A DNA stretch of 64,000 nt. Origin: Bradyrhizobium erythrophlei. GTDB taxonomy: Bacteria; Pseudomonadota; Alphaproteobacteria; Rhizobiales; Xanthobacteraceae. Below are positions 9,259 through 18,249 of the stretch, piece after piece; within the stretch, counting starts at the first letter, position 1; every line of letters begins with the position of its first letter. Location: positions 6,233,001 through 6,297,000 of the forward strand of contig NZ_LT670818.1 of assembly GCF_900129505.1 (NCBI RefSeq). Reading direction: 5' to 3'. A program made the translations under genes and the position numbers. The notes under the pieces were generated by a model. That model ran no database searches. It was not told the origin of the DNA and saw only the letters and a program-made list of their open reading frames with translations.

Positions 9259-9801
9259 TTATTTGGCTTCGATCGTGCTCATGTGCCGCATCCACTCCAC
9301 GAGATAGAGCGACACAGAAGCCAAAGTAAAGATCGTGACAAGACCCATCAGGATTAGATCGTACGGCGTCGGATTGAAGCCAAATCCAAGCGCTGCCAGC
9401 ACCAAAGCCGCGAACGCAACCTGCGCCACGGTATTGAGCTTCGACACCATCAACGGTTTCATCGGAATCGGCTTGCCGAACAACCATGACACAATCACGG
9501 CGGAGACGATCATGATATCGCGCGACACCACCAGGATGACGATCCAGCGCGGCACGGCGCCCCAGATTCCGAGCGCCACGTAGATCGAGACCAGAAGCGC
9601 CTTGTCGGCCAGTGGATCGAGCAGGGCTCCCAATTCACTCGCCATATTGAAGCGCTTGGCCAGAAAGCCGTCGACGGCATCGCTGACGCCAGCGATGATG
9701 AAGATCGCAAACGCGATCTCCATCTGGCTGGAGGCGATCGCCCAGACGATGATCGGGACCAGCAGGATGCGGCCCAGGGTAATGATGTTGGGGATACTCA
9801 C
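9259..9801 (-). CDS. pgsA: CDP-alcohol phosphatidyltransferase, probable phosphatidylglycerophosphate synthase
   Basis: 180 aa, about five membrane helices. Condenses CDP-diacylglycerol with glycerol-3-phosphate in the inner membrane. The CDP-alcohol motif is visible: D41, DG 44-45, A48, G58, D62, D66, with Lys49 in place of the usual Arg. The GTG at 9801 is preferred: GGGAAG lies 6-7 bp upstream and VSIPNIITLGRILLVP is the family N-terminus. The frame stays open to 9945, but that extension is basic and unconserved. Shares a direction with hdaA; divergent from purM. Confidence 0.88.
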   Translation of the reverse strand: MSIPNIITLGRILLVPIIVWAIASSQMEIAFAIFIIAGVSDAVDGFLAKRFNMASELGALLDPLADKALLVSIYVALGIWGAVPRWIVILVVSRDIMIVSAVIVSWLFGKPIPMKPLMVSKLNTVAQVAFAALVLAALGFGFNPTPYDLILMGLVTIFTLASVSLYLVEWMRHMSTIEAK

Positions 9802-9957
9802 GCGGCGCTTCCCGGCTACCGGCCTGATTTTACGAAAGGTCTGGCCCTTTGCGAGGTTAGCCGGTTCCTGTCTACATAGTACATGCGCGTAGCGCTTGCG
9901 AGCCATTGCGCATCGGCGGAATCCGACGTAACCAGCCGCCATCATCTGGAATAGGCC

Positions 9958-11031
9958 ATGGTCGACCGCAAAAACGGGCTCACTTACGCGGATTCAGGCG
10001 TCGATATCGATGCCGGCAATCGTCTGGTCGATCTCATCAAACCGATGGTTCGCGCGACCGCCCGCGCCGGCGCGGATGCCGAAATCGGCGGTTTCGGCGG
10101 GCTGTTCGATCTCAAGGCCGCGGGCTTCAAGGACCCGGTTCTGGTCGCCGCCACCGACGGCGTCGGCACCAAGGTCAAGATCGCAATCGAGACCGGCCTG
10201 CATAGCGGCATCGGCATCGACCTCGTGGCGATGTCGGTCAACGACCTCGTCGTGCAGGGCGCAGAGCCCTTGTTCTTTCTGGACTATTTCGCCTGCGGCA
10301 AACTCGATCCGGAGGCCGCCGCTGCCATCGTCGCCGGCGTCGCCGAAGGCTGCCGGGAATCCGGCTGTGCGCTGATCGGCGGCGAGACCGCCGAAATGCC
10401 CGGCCTCTACAAGGACGGGGATTACGACCTGGCGGGCTTTGCGGTCGGTGCGGCCGAGCGCGGCACGCTGTTGCCGCGACCCGATATCGCCGTGGGCGAT
10501 GCGGTGATCGGTCTGGCTTCGTCGGGTGTTCACTCCAACGGGTTTTCGCTGGTGCGGAAAATCGTCGAAACCTCGGGTCTTCCGTTCGATGCGCCGGCGC
10601 CGTTTTCGCCGGTCATGACGCTGGGCGGCGCGCTGCTGGCGCCGACACGGCTCTATGTCAAATCGTGCCTGCGCGCGATCCGTGAAACCGGGGCGGTCAA
10701 GGGACTTGCCCATATCACCGGCGGCGGGTTCACCGACAACATTCCGCGCGTGTTGCCCAAGCATCTCGGCGTCGGCATCGACCTGGCACGCCTGCCGGTG
10801 TTGCCGGTGTTCAAGTGGCTGGCGGGGCAGGGCGGTATCGCCGAACTCGAGCTGCTGCGCACCTTCAACTGCGGCATCGGCATGATCGCCATCGTCAAAC
10901 CGGACGCGATCGAACAGGTCAGCGGGATCCTCACGGAGGCCGGCGAGACCGTCACCCTGCTGGGCGAGGTGATTCCGGCCGCAGGTGAACACCGCGTGGT
11001 CTATAACGGTCATCTCGATCTTTCCCGGTGA
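9958..11031 (+). CDS. purM: Phosphoribosylformylglycinamidine cyclo-ligase (AIR synthase)
   Basis: 357 aa. ATP-dependent ring closure of FGAM to AIR, fifth step of purine synthesis. Visible: [17 protein letters not shown] at the N-terminus, [12 protein letters not shown] (ATP/Mg loop), [18 protein letters not shown] and [12 protein letters not shown] at 9958. Followed after 4 bp by purN, so the two are translationally linked. Divergent from pgsA with a ~156-bp shared promoter region in which I could not fix -35/-10 boxes. Confidence 0.97.
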   Translation: MVDRKNGLTYADSGVDIDAGNRLVDLIKPMVRATARAGADAEIGGFGGLFDLKAAGFKDPVLVAATDGVGTKVKIAIETGLHSGIGIDLVAMSVNDLVVQGAEPLFFLDYFACGKLDPEAAAAIVAGVAEGCRESGCALIGGETAEMPGLYKDGDYDLAGFAVGAAERGTLLPRPDIAVGDAVIGLASSGVHSNGFSLVRKIVETSGLPFDAPAPFSPVMTLGGALLAPTRLYVKSCLRAIRETGAVKGLAHITGGGFTDNIPRVLPKHLGVGIDLARLPVLPVFKWLAGQGGIAELELLRTFNCGIGMIAIVKPDAIEQVSGILTEAGETVTLLGEVIPAAGEHRVVYNGHLDLSR

Positions 11032-11035
11032 GTCC

Positions 11036-11689
11036 ATGAAGCGCCGTGTCGCAATCCTGATTTCGGGGCGTGGATCGAACATGGCCGCGCTGATCGAGGC
11101 TGCGGCGGCTGCGGATTTTCCAGCCGAGATCGTTCTCGTCATTTCCAACCGGGCCGATGCCGGCGGGCTGGAAAAAGCAGCCGCTAGCGGCATTGCGACG
11201 CGCGTCATCGAAAGCAAACCGTTCGGCAAGGATCGCGCGGCGTTCGAGGCGGTGCTGCAGGCGGCGCTCGATCAGCGCCGAATCGACCTGATCTGCCTGG
11301 GCGGCTTCATGCGGTTGTTCACCGCTGAATTCGTGCAGCGCTGGTACGGTCGTATGCTCAATATTCATCCCTCGCTGCTGCCGTCGTTTCCCGGGCTCGA
11401 ACCGCAGGCCCAGGCGGTGCGCGCCGGCGTGAGGATCTCGGGCGCAACCGTGCATTTTGTCATTCCGGAAACGGACGCCGGCCCGATCCTGATGCAGGGC
11501 GCGGTCGAGGTTTACGACGACGACACGCCCGAGAGGCTGGCGGAGCGTATCCTTGCGATCGAGCACCGCATCTACCCTGCCGCGCTGCGGCTGCTGGCCG
11601 GTGGCCGGATCCGGATCGAGGGCAATACCTGCAAGACAGTCGGCGGCTCAGGCTCCGACGCGAGCCTGATTTCGCCCGGCATCGGCTAG
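11036..11689 (+). CDS. purN: Phosphoribosylglycinamide formyltransferase
   Basis: 217 aa. Transfers formyl from 10-formyl-THF to GAR, third step of purine synthesis. Visible: ILISGRGSNMAALIEA (phosphate loop), and the catalytic Asn/His/Asp set in NIHPSLLPSFPG, GATVHFV and ETDAGPI. ATG at 11036, just past the purM stop; an alternative earlier start inside purM is rejected. The last ~20 residues (GGSGSDASLISPGIG) are a low-complexity tail. Confidence 0.96.
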   Translation: MKRRVAILISGRGSNMAALIEAAAAADFPAEIVLVISNRADAGGLEKAAASGIATRVIESKPFGKDRAAFEAVLQAALDQRRIDLICLGGFMRLFTAEFVQRWYGRMLNIHPSLLPSFPGLEPQAQAVRAGVRISGATVHFVIPETDAGPILMQGAVEVYDDDTPERLAERILAIEHRIYPAALRLLAGGRIRIEGNTCKTVGGSGSDASLISPGIG

Positions 11690-11733
11690 GCTTTTGCTCG
11701 GAGAATGGGGGCAACGCCGGTTAGGCGGCGAGC

Positions 11734-11762
11734 AATAAAAATCCCCCGGCAGAGGCCGGGGG
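11734..11762 (-). terminator. Rho-independent terminator of the cold-shock gene
   Basis: Minus strand: CCCCCGGC, loop CTCT, GCCGGGGG, then ATTTTTATT. Perfect 8-bp GC stem at 11743-11750/11755-11762 followed by a T-run, 36 bp beyond the csp stop. Also lies between convergent purN and csp, but only the minus strand has the T-run. Confidence 0.9.
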
Positions 11763-11797
11763 TACATCAGGAATGCTTGCGCGCATCGTGACGAAGC

Positions 11798-12001
11798 TTA
11801 CGAGACCTTCAGATTTTCCGCGGAAGTCTTGCCGCGATTCTCCACGAGGTCGTATTCGATAACTTGGTTTTCGTTGAGGGTAGAGAGCCCAGCACGTTCG
11901 ACCGCCGAGATATGGACGAACACGTCCTTATCGCCGACCATCGGCTTGATGAACCCATAACCCTTTGTCGGGTTGAACCACTTGACGGTGCCTTTTTGCA
12001 T
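11798..12001 (-). CDS. cspA: CspA-family cold-shock protein
   Basis: 67 aa, one complete cold-shock domain that binds single-stranded nucleic acid and opens RNA structure. Visible: GTVKWFNPTKGYGFI (RNP1 KGYGFI) and DVFVHIS (RNP2). ATG at 12001 with AGGAGACAGG upstream. Monocistronic with its own terminator. More than 350 bp of non-coding DNA upstream is compatible with the long structured leader typical of these genes. Which paralogue it is cannot be told. Confidence 0.93.
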   Translation of the reverse strand: MQKGTVKWFNPTKGYGFIKPMVGDKDVFVHISAVERAGLSTLNENQVIEYDLVENRGKTSAENLKVS

Positions 12002-12365
12002 CGCCTGTCTCCTGGTCTAGACGTAAAAAAGACGCGGCCACGCTTTACGCGTGCCACGCCACAAGCGGGCTTTTCGGATGTCTGCTGCTCAATTTCTCGG
12101 TCGCGAAACGCACAGTCGATCGGCCTAAATCCGATTGTGCCGGATATTGCAACACGAAATTTGCGCGTTAGCAAGCTTTTGGCGCGGTTCACGAAATCGA
12201 GCGGCGACAGGGACTGCCCCCGAACAGCTGTGGCAACGGAACAACAATGTCGGCTAATGCCCTCGCCAACGACCAAGACCGATTGACGGTCCGGAAGAAC
12301 TGGAGGCAAATCCGCGCCGGCCGGCGTTATTTTAGTAATTTTTACCAAGTTGGTACTCTTTGGGA
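12002..12365. other. Intergenic region between divergent csp and autotransporter-like gene
   Basis: About 360 bp. It must hold both promoters and the csp leader. No conserved box, hairpin with T-run or small gene was recognised. Confidence 0.4.
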
Positions 12366-13550
12366 ATGGCATCGATGTGCTGCTCACCGCAGCCTGCGCG
12401 ATCAAGAGAGAGGGGCGCCGGCCGCGGGGTTGCAAGAGCCGTTGCCATCGTCTTTGGCCTGATGCTGGCCGCCGCAGTGGCGTCTTCGCCGGCGCATGCC
12501 CAATCACCCAGCCCTACGCCTACTCCAAACCCGACTCCGTCCCCGAGCCCTACGCCGCTCCCCAGTCCGTCGCCGACGCCGACATCGACATCAATCAATT
12601 CCGATCTGTCGGCCGGCGCGACCGTGACCAATCTCGGCAGCAATTTCCTGGAACGGCTTGGAAGCCAGGCGTCGTCCGGCTTCGGGCGAGGTTTGCGGAC
12701 CAATCCGGGCGGCGGCGGCGCCTCCGAGGCAACCGACGCGCCACGGTTTCGGACTTGGGGCGAAGCCTACGGGATCTCGGTCAATACCGGCGCGCAGGCT
12801 GATTTCGTCGGCGATCACCGCCAGACGTGGGGCGGCGTCGCAGGCCTTGGCGCGATGGTCGCGCCCGGTGTCAATCTGGGCGTTTCGGTCGACCAGAGCC
12901 GCACCGCGATCGACGTTCCGCTGGCGCTGCAGTCGGCAACCCTCGATCTCACCCAGTTCGGCTTCAACGCCTCGGTCGACAACGGACCCTGGACCTGGGC
13001 GGTCGCGCTGGTCCATGGGTTCGGCAAGATCAATTCAAGCCGGGACACCGGCTTCGGCACCGCCAGCGCCGGCTACAATGCCAGGATCGACGGCGCGCTG
13101 ACCGAGCTCAGCTACTACTGGAACATCGACCAGAGCCGGATCGTGCCGAAAGCCGCACTCGAATATGTGCGTGCCACGACCGGATCGTTCCAGGAGGTCG
13201 GCGGGCTCGATCAGCTGATGGCGACAGGGACGTCGGTGGAGCGCTCGCGCATCCTGCTGGGCGCGGAGGTCGGGCACTACTGGATATTGGATCAAAAGAT
13301 TTTCGATCTGTCCGCCTACGGCAAGTTTGTCGACAATACCTCTCAGAATTTCAGTTCGATCACCGTCAGCCTCGGCGCCGAGAGCATCACCGTACAGGGC
13401 ATCGGCGAGAGCCGGTACGGCGCGGACGCCGGCGCGTCCGCTTCGCTCAGCCTGAGCAACACGGCGCGGCTCTATCTCAACTACGACGCCAAGTTCCGCG
13501 CCGCGCTGCAGTCGCATCAGGGAACGCTCGGCGTCGAGTTGAAATTCTAG
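12366..13550 (+). CDS. Autotransporter-type outer-membrane beta-barrel protein
   Basis: 394 aa. N-terminal hydrophobic signal (AVAIVFGLMLAAAVASSPAHA), then a Pro/Ser/Thr linker of SPTPTPNPTPSPSP type (~28 residues), then ~290 residues of alternating beta-strand pattern ending ...GTLGVELKF, the C-terminal Phe used by the BAM machinery. The barrel resembles the autotransporter beta-domain (WTWAVALVHGFGKINS, LYLNYDAKFRAALQ). There is almost no passenger domain, so this may be a bare barrel with a linker. ATG 12366 used; a TTG at 12360 is an alternative. Extended signal peptide with RSRERGAGRG before the hydrophobic core. Confidence 0.78.
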   Translation: MASMCCSPQPARSRERGAGRGVARAVAIVFGLMLAAAVASSPAHAQSPSPTPTPNPTPSPSPTPLPSPSPTPTSTSINSDLSAGATVTNLGSNFLERLGSQASSGFGRGLRTNPGGGGASEATDAPRFRTWGEAYGISVNTGAQADFVGDHRQTWGGVAGLGAMVAPGVNLGVSVDQSRTAIDVPLALQSATLDLTQFGFNASVDNGPWTWAVALVHGFGKINSSRDTGFGTASAGYNARIDGALTELSYYWNIDQSRIVPKAALEYVRATTGSFQEVGGLDQLMATGTSVERSRILLGAEVGHYWILDQKIFDLSAYGKFVDNTSQNFSSITVSLGAESITVQGIGESRYGADAGASASLSLSNTARLYLNYDAKFRAALQSHQGTLGVELKF

Positions 13551-13594
13551 CGACGCCGACGCGGGACCTGTCGGGTTCAATCCTGGCCGCGTTG

Positions 13595-14602
13595 CTAAGC
13601 CTGCCCGGCGGCATACCCCTCCAGGCCGAAATTGCGCCGCGTCTCCGCCATCAGCGAAATGAGCTCATTCGGGTGGATGAACTCGTCGCCGAAACACGGA
13701 TACGCCTTGGGATCGAATATCTTCTTGAGCCAATCAATGACGATCTTGTGCCGGTCGGAGTTGCGAAACTCCTTGTGGTACGTGAGCCACAAATCCATGT
13801 GATAGTTGATCCCGAGATCGATCGGAACGACCGGCGCGCCGAGTGCCATCACGGACGTCGGCAGAAATCCGATCCCGGCCCCCCTCTCGATCGCATAGAG
13901 AACCGCGACGCTGGAATTGGTCGATATGCCGACGATCCCATCCAGCGAATCCAATCCGAGGATTCGCGCATAGCCGGTCTCGTCGAGTTGCACCCCGTGT
14001 TGCTTGACGATCCGGTGATGTCTGAGGTCGGCGAGCGATTTCGGCAGCCCGTAGGCGTCGCGATAGGCCTCCGACGCAAACGCGTAGATGTGATGTCTTC
14101 CGAGCTTCGTAACAATGAGGTCCGGATTTGTCGGCCGCGCGAGCTGGATCGATATATCCGCCTCGAGTCGCGAGACGTCGGCCTGCTCCATCGCGCAGCG
14201 AAGATCGACCGTGATCTTGCGGTAGGTTTTCTGGAAATCGATCAGTCGGGGCAGGATCCAGGAGAGGCCGGGTCCCTCCGTCACTGCAACACGCACTGAA
14301 CCATTTATCTCTGTCGACATCGAGGCGCGACGAAAAATGTTGAAGCTGAGGCGCTCCATCTGTTGGACATCGAACAGCAATGCGTGTCCTTCATCGCTTA
14401 GCGACAAGCCGGATTGATCGCGCAAGAAGAGTTTAAATCCCAATTCCTCTTCAAGCCTGTCGATCTTGCGCATCAGCGTCGTGCCGGTCAGTCCGAGCAC
14501 TTCCGCAGCGTTCCTGAAACTCTGATGCCGCGTACATAGTAAAAATGCGTGTAAATCTTCCCACGACGCGTTGAGGGTTTCTTCAGTCTTCTTGCGCTGC
14601 AT
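13595..14602 (-). CDS. LysR-family transcriptional regulator
   Basis: 335 aa. N-terminal winged helix-turn-helix (SWEDLHAFLLCTRHQSFRNAAEVLGLTG region, residues ~12-70) with TTLMRKIDRLEEELGFKLFLR, followed by a periplasmic-binding-like effector domain. The C-terminal ~40 residues extend past the usual LTTR end. ATG at 14602 is preferred; a second at 14635 is possible. Divergent from the 14690-16507 operon with a ~90-bp gap, the classic arrangement for an LTTR and its target. Effector unknown. Confidence 0.88.
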   Translation of the reverse strand: MQRKKTEETLNASWEDLHAFLLCTRHQSFRNAAEVLGLTGTTLMRKIDRLEEELGFKLFLRDQSGLSLSDEGHALLFDVQQMERLSFNIFRRASMSTEINGSVRVAVTEGPGLSWILPRLIDFQKTYRKITVDLRCAMEQADVSRLEADISIQLARPTNPDLIVTKLGRHHIYAFASEAYRDAYGLPKSLADLRHHRIVKQHGVQLDETGYARILGLDSLDGIVGISTNSSVAVLYAIERGAGIGFLPTSVMALGAPVVPIDLGINYHMDLWLTYHKEFRNSDRHKIVIDWLKKIFDPKAYPCFGDEFIHPNELISLMAETRRNFGLEGYAAGQA

Positions 14603-14689
14603 TGGTGCAGCGCCCCGATGCAAATGTTGCCGCATACCCGTCGTCCCCGTCAGATATGATGATGGTTACATAAATGGGACATTAATTAA

Positions 14690-15316
14690 ATGCAGAAAAT
14701 GTTTCGAGAAAGTAGGGACCTGGCCGTTCGCCACGAGCTGGATCGGCTTTCGCCAAGCTCCGCGATCAGCGTCGGCCTGGCTGCGCGCGCTCACCTGACC
14801 GAATTGGTGGATATTGCCCGGCGCGAAATCCCGGGGGTCAATGCGACGGAACAGGGCCTCGCGCATTTCTTGCAGCAGGATCCGGAGTCGATTTTCGTAT
14901 TTCAGCGTGGCGGCAATCTGCTCGGCGGCATCGCGTTTCTTTATCTCAATTGCCGGGGACATGACGCGCTTCTGCTGGAAGAAATCGATCTTAAAAACCC
15001 GAGCCGCGAGTTTTTGGCGCGCTCCGACGAGGAAGCATCGGCGATTTACGTCTGGGCTCTCGCTGCCTTCGGGCGCGCCGTCGTCGGATTGGGAAATGTC
15101 GCGGAGTATCTGAGAAGGCCGCGATTCATCGACGCGGATTATTTCGCGCAGCCGGCGACGAAAGCGGGCCGCGATCTGCTGAAAGCCATTGGTTTCGAAC
15201 CGGTCTCGAGCTTCCAGCCCGAGCTCTGGAGTTATGTGCGGCCGTGGAATCGCCTTCCACCGAATATCCAGGCGTCGAATGTCCCAGCAAGGAGTTTTGC
15301 AGATGCACGGCACTAG
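14690..15316 (+). CDS. GNAT-fold protein of unknown function
   Basis: 208 aa. No family named with certainty. The pattern SIFVFQRGGNLLGGIAFLYLN (two central strands) and ATKAGRDLLKAIGFEPV (the C-terminal 'GF' turn) resembles GNAT-fold acyltransferases, possibly of the acyl-homoserine-lactone/FeeM-like branch; this is inference. First gene of a three-gene operon divergent from a LysR regulator. ATG at 14690. Its 3' end overlaps the next gene by 14 bp. Confidence 0.7.
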   Translation: MQKMFRESRDLAVRHELDRLSPSSAISVGLAARAHLTELVDIARREIPGVNATEQGLAHFLQQDPESIFVFQRGGNLLGGIAFLYLNCRGHDALLLEEIDLKNPSREFLARSDEEASAIYVWALAAFGRAVVGLGNVAEYLRRPRFIDADYFAQPATKAGRDLLKAIGFEPVSSFQPELWSYVRPWNRLPPNIQASNVPARSFADARH

Positions 15317-15926
15317 GCCCCCAACACCCGCAAAAACAGGTTCGCGCGCGATTTCAATCCGCATCGCCCGCGACCCCAACGATTTGATGCTGGTGACCGC
15401 GATTCGCGCCGCCGTGTACCTTGCCGAGCAGGATTGCCCGATCGAGGAAGAATTCGACGGCAACGATCTGGTCGCGGCGCACTTCATCGGATTTATCGGC
15501 GGCGAGCCCGCGGCCTGTCTTCGGGTGCGATTTTTTGGCGAGTTTGCCAAAATCGAGCGTCTCGCCGTGCGGCATCAGTTCCGGCGCTCGCGCATATCGT
15601 TCAAGCTGGTGCAGGCGAGCTTCGAATACATCAAGCGCAAGGGCTTCAGGAAGGTTTACGGCCATGCGCAAGACCGGCTGGTGAACTTCTGGTCGCATTT
15701 CGGCGCCAAACCGCTCGGCCACAACCGGAAGATCACCTTTTCCGATTTTTCCTATACCGAGATGGTGCTGGACCTCGAGCCGGATCCCGATGCCATCACG
15801 CTCGACAGCGATCCTTACGTGATCATCAGGCCGGAGGGTGATTGGGACAGACCCGGCGTCCTCGACATATCTTCCGGCCGTGCGGTGACGTCGCCACTTC
15901 GCACGCCGGCGCTGGCCGACACATGA
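15303..15926 (+). CDS. GNAT-family N-acetyltransferase
   Basis: 207 aa. Acetyltransferase fold: RAAVYLAEQDCPIEEEFDGND (helices 1-2), AHFIGFIGGEPAACLRVRFF (strands 2-3), IERLAVRHQFRRSRISFKLV (acetyl-CoA loop; the usual Q/RxxGxG/A is degenerate as HQFRRSRI), and FRKVYGHAQDRLVNFWSHFGA. A ~45-residue C-terminal extension follows the fold. ATG at 15303 with AAGGAG upstream decides the start; it overlaps the previous gene by 14 bp. Its stop overlaps the next start as ATGA. Substrate unknown. Confidence 0.8.
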   Translation: MHGTRPPTPAKTGSRAISIRIARDPNDLMLVTAIRAAVYLAEQDCPIEEEFDGNDLVAAHFIGFIGGEPAACLRVRFFGEFAKIERLAVRHQFRRSRISFKLVQASFEYIKRKGFRKVYGHAQDRLVNFWSHFGAKPLGHNRKITFSDFSYTEMVLDLEPDPDAITLDSDPYVIIRPEGDWDRPGVLDISSGRAVTSPLRTPALADT

Positions 15927-16507
15927 TCGCGAGTCGCAAAATAATGCCGGCCTCGATCCATGACGATCCGCCGATCCTCGTCTGCGCCGATCTCCAGACC
16001 GAGTATCTGACCGAGGGCCGCAGCCACGTCATCTCGGACGCCGAGGCGGTCACGGCGCGCTGTCTCGAACTGATGACGCTGTGGCGTGACAATCTCTGGC
16101 CGGTCATGCATCTCAAACGCATCGCCCAGGCGGCTTGGTTCAATCCGGCGTCGAACCTGACGGACTGGATCGCGGAGCTGAAACCGAGGCCGGGGGAGCT
16201 TGCCTTCGAGCATCCGCTGCCCTCGGCCTACAGTTCGTCGCGGTTCGCCGAATACATGGCGAACATGAGAAACATCCGCTGCGTATTGATGGGATTTTCC
16301 CTCGATGAGACCGTGCTGTCGACCGTGGTCGACGGGTTTCACCGCAGCCATCGCTATCAGGTGGTCAGCGATGCCGTGGCCTGCAGGCGCCCCGGCGTCG
16401 GCGACGCCGCGTCATACAAGCTTGCGGTCGTCAAGGTCATCGGCAACTTCGCCGGGACACTGGGAACCGCCGAGCTGATCGGGGCAAGCGGTAAAATCGC
16501 GGTATGA
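15923..16507 (+). CDS. Isochorismatase-fold protein lacking catalytic residues
   Basis: 194 aa, cysteine-hydrolase (isochorismatase) fold: ILVCADLQTEYL with Asp23, a Rossmann-like core, and VLMGFSLDETVLSTVVDGF where active members have a Cys. The position of the nucleophile is Thr130 here and the catalytic Lys position appears to be His97 (FEHPLPSAY). Only the Asp of the Asp-Lys-Cys triad is left, so ordinary amide or vinyl-ether hydrolysis is unlikely. The ATG at 15923 overlaps the previous stop as ATGA, which argues for coupled translation and a joint role with the two GNAT-like proteins. Confidence 0.82.
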   Translation: MIASRKIMPASIHDDPPILVCADLQTEYLTEGRSHVISDAEAVTARCLELMTLWRDNLWPVMHLKRIAQAAWFNPASNLTDWIAELKPRPGELAFEHPLPSAYSSSRFAEYMANMRNIRCVLMGFSLDETVLSTVVDGFHRSHRYQVVSDAVACRRPGVGDAASYKLAVVKVIGNFAGTLGTAELIGASGKIAV

Positions 16508-16647
16508 TCCGTGAGCGATGGCGCCGCGTCGAGCCGACGGTCGCGCCGCCGATCGTTCGGTCAGTCCGTGCTTGCGGCAAAGGCGCCGGCACCGAGTATG
16601 AATGTTGATGCGCGAGGACGATCTCAATGAGCTGGCGCAGCCCTGCT

Positions 16648-17796
16648 CTAGGTTCGATCGACCCTGACCACCCGGCCTTTTTCGATCGCGAGCGCGAGCC
16701 GACCATGCTTGAGCGACAGCGCCGCTTCGCCGAACAGGTCGCGGCGCCAGCCGCGCAGCGCGGCGACATCGGCGTCGTCGTCGCCGGCGATTTGTTCGAG
16801 GTCGTCGACGGTGGCGATGACCTTGCTGGCGACGGCATGGCGTTCCGACGTCATCCGCAGCAGGACCTTCAACAACTCGACGGTCGCCGCGCCATTTGAA
16901 TTGCCACGCGGTTTCTCGATTTTCGGCAAGGCCGCGGGATCGCGCGCAAGGCCCCGCTGTACAGCAGCCACGATATCGGCGCCCCATTTCGAGCGGTCAA
17001 AGCCTTTCGGCAGCGAGCGCAGATTGGCCAGCCGCTCGAGGCTGGTCGGCGCATGGGTGGCGATGTCGCCGACCGCATCGTCCTTCAGCACGCGGCTACG
17101 CGGAACGTCGCGACTCTGCGCTTCCTGCTCGCGCCAGGCGGCGACTTCCATCAGCACCGCCAGCTCCTTCGGCTTGCGCACCCGCGTCTTCAGGCGTTCC
17201 CAGGCGCGCTCGGGGTGAAAGTCGTAGGTCTTCGGGCTCGTCAGGACCTCCATTTCCTCGCTCACCCAGTCGCTGCGGCCGCGCTTCTTGAGGTCGGCGT
17301 CCAGGGCCTGGAACACGTCGCGCAAATGGGTGACGTCGGAGACCGCATAGTGCATCTGCTCCGCACTCAGCGGCCGGCGCGACCAGTCGGTGAAACGGTG
17401 GGTCTTGTCCGGCCGGTGCCCGGTGATGCGCTCGACCAATTGGTCATAGGCGATGCTGTCGCCATAGCCGAGCACCATGGCGGCCACTTGCGTGTCGAAG
17501 ATCGGATGCGGAATGGTGCCGGACTGGTGCCAGACGATCTCGATGTCCTGGCGGGCGGCGTGGAAAACCTTCAGCACGTTCTCTTCGGCCATCAATTCGA
17601 AGAACGGCTTGAGATCGATGCCGGCCGCCAGTGTATCGACAACGACCGCTTCGTCGGCGCTCGCCATCTGCACGACGCAGAGCAGGGGGTAATAGGTGGT
17701 CTCGCGCAGGAATTCGGTATCGACGGTAATGACCGGATGCTGGGCAAGCCGGGCGCATACCGCGGCGAGTTCGGAAGTGGTGGAAATCAGATCCAT
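16648..17796 (-). CDS. rnd: Ribonuclease D
   Basis: 382 aa. 3'-5' exoribonuclease that trims tRNA and other stable RNA precursors. DEDDy exonuclease motifs are visible: ITVDTEFL (Exo I), [11 protein letters not shown] (Exo II), [11 protein letters not shown] (Exo III with Tyr and Asp). An HRDC domain follows ([26 protein letters not shown]). The ATG at 17796 is chosen since [17 protein letters not shown] is the family start; the frame is open to 17850. Neighbour of aspS on the other side of selO. Confidence 0.93.
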   Translation of the reverse strand: MDLISTTSELAAVCARLAQHPVITVDTEFLRETTYYPLLCVVQMASADEAVVVDTLAAGIDLKPFFELMAEENVLKVFHAARQDIEIVWHQSGTIPHPIFDTQVAAMVLGYGDSIAYDQLVERITGHRPDKTHRFTDWSRRPLSAEQMHYAVSDVTHLRDVFQALDADLKKRGRSDWVSEEMEVLTSPKTYDFHPERAWERLKTRVRKPKELAVLMEVAAWREQEAQSRDVPRSRVLKDDAVGDIATHAPTSLERLANLRSLPKGFDRSKWGADIVAAVQRGLARDPAALPKIEKPRGNSNGAATVELLKVLLRMTSERHAVASKVIATVDDLEQIAGDDDADVAALRGWRRDLFGEAALSLKHGRLALAIEKGRVVRVDRT

Positions 17797-18019
17797 GAAT
17801 GGTCCATAACGCTTTTCAGAGGCGTTCTGCCGAAAGCGCTGATATGTCAAGGGTCTTGCGGCGAATTCGAGCCTTGCATTTCCGCCAGACGCGGGCTTTT
17901 GGCCAAGAGTCGGCCCAAGAGTCGGCCCAAGACTCAGCCAAGATCAACGCAGGACTCGGCCGCTCGCGGCGCGCCTGGCGATGGCCGGGACCCAAGCCCC
18001 CTGGTTTCGAAAAGCGGAA

Positions 18020-18136
18020 TCAGTGGTCGCTCATGTGCCGGGCAGAGGGCCGTCGCTGCGACGGCACGGCAAGCACGATGACGCAGAGCCCGAGCATCGC
18101 CAAACCCATGAATTCAAATACCAACGCGTCAAACAC
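18020..18136 (-). CDS. 38-aa single-pass membrane peptide
   Basis: MFDALVFEFMGLAMLGLCVI then VLAVPSQRRPSARHMSDH: a hydrophobic helix of ~20 residues followed by a basic C-terminus. GTG start at 18136 preceded by a very strong GGGGGGAAC ribosome binding site 5 bp away. TGA at 18020. No family recognised. The strong Shine-Dalgarno, one clean helix and positive-inside tail argue that it is real. Lies alone between rnd and selO. Confidence 0.6.
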   Translation of the reverse strand: MFDALVFEFMGLAMLGLCVIVLAVPSQRRPSARHMSDH

Positions 18137-18249
18137 GATAGTTCCCCCCAACCAAGCCGCTAGACTTGTAGGGAACGCATTGACCGCTTCTTAATTCCTG
18201 TGGCGCGGCCGCGGGCGCCTTCTGGAATGTTTAACGGAAGGTTAGTGCT

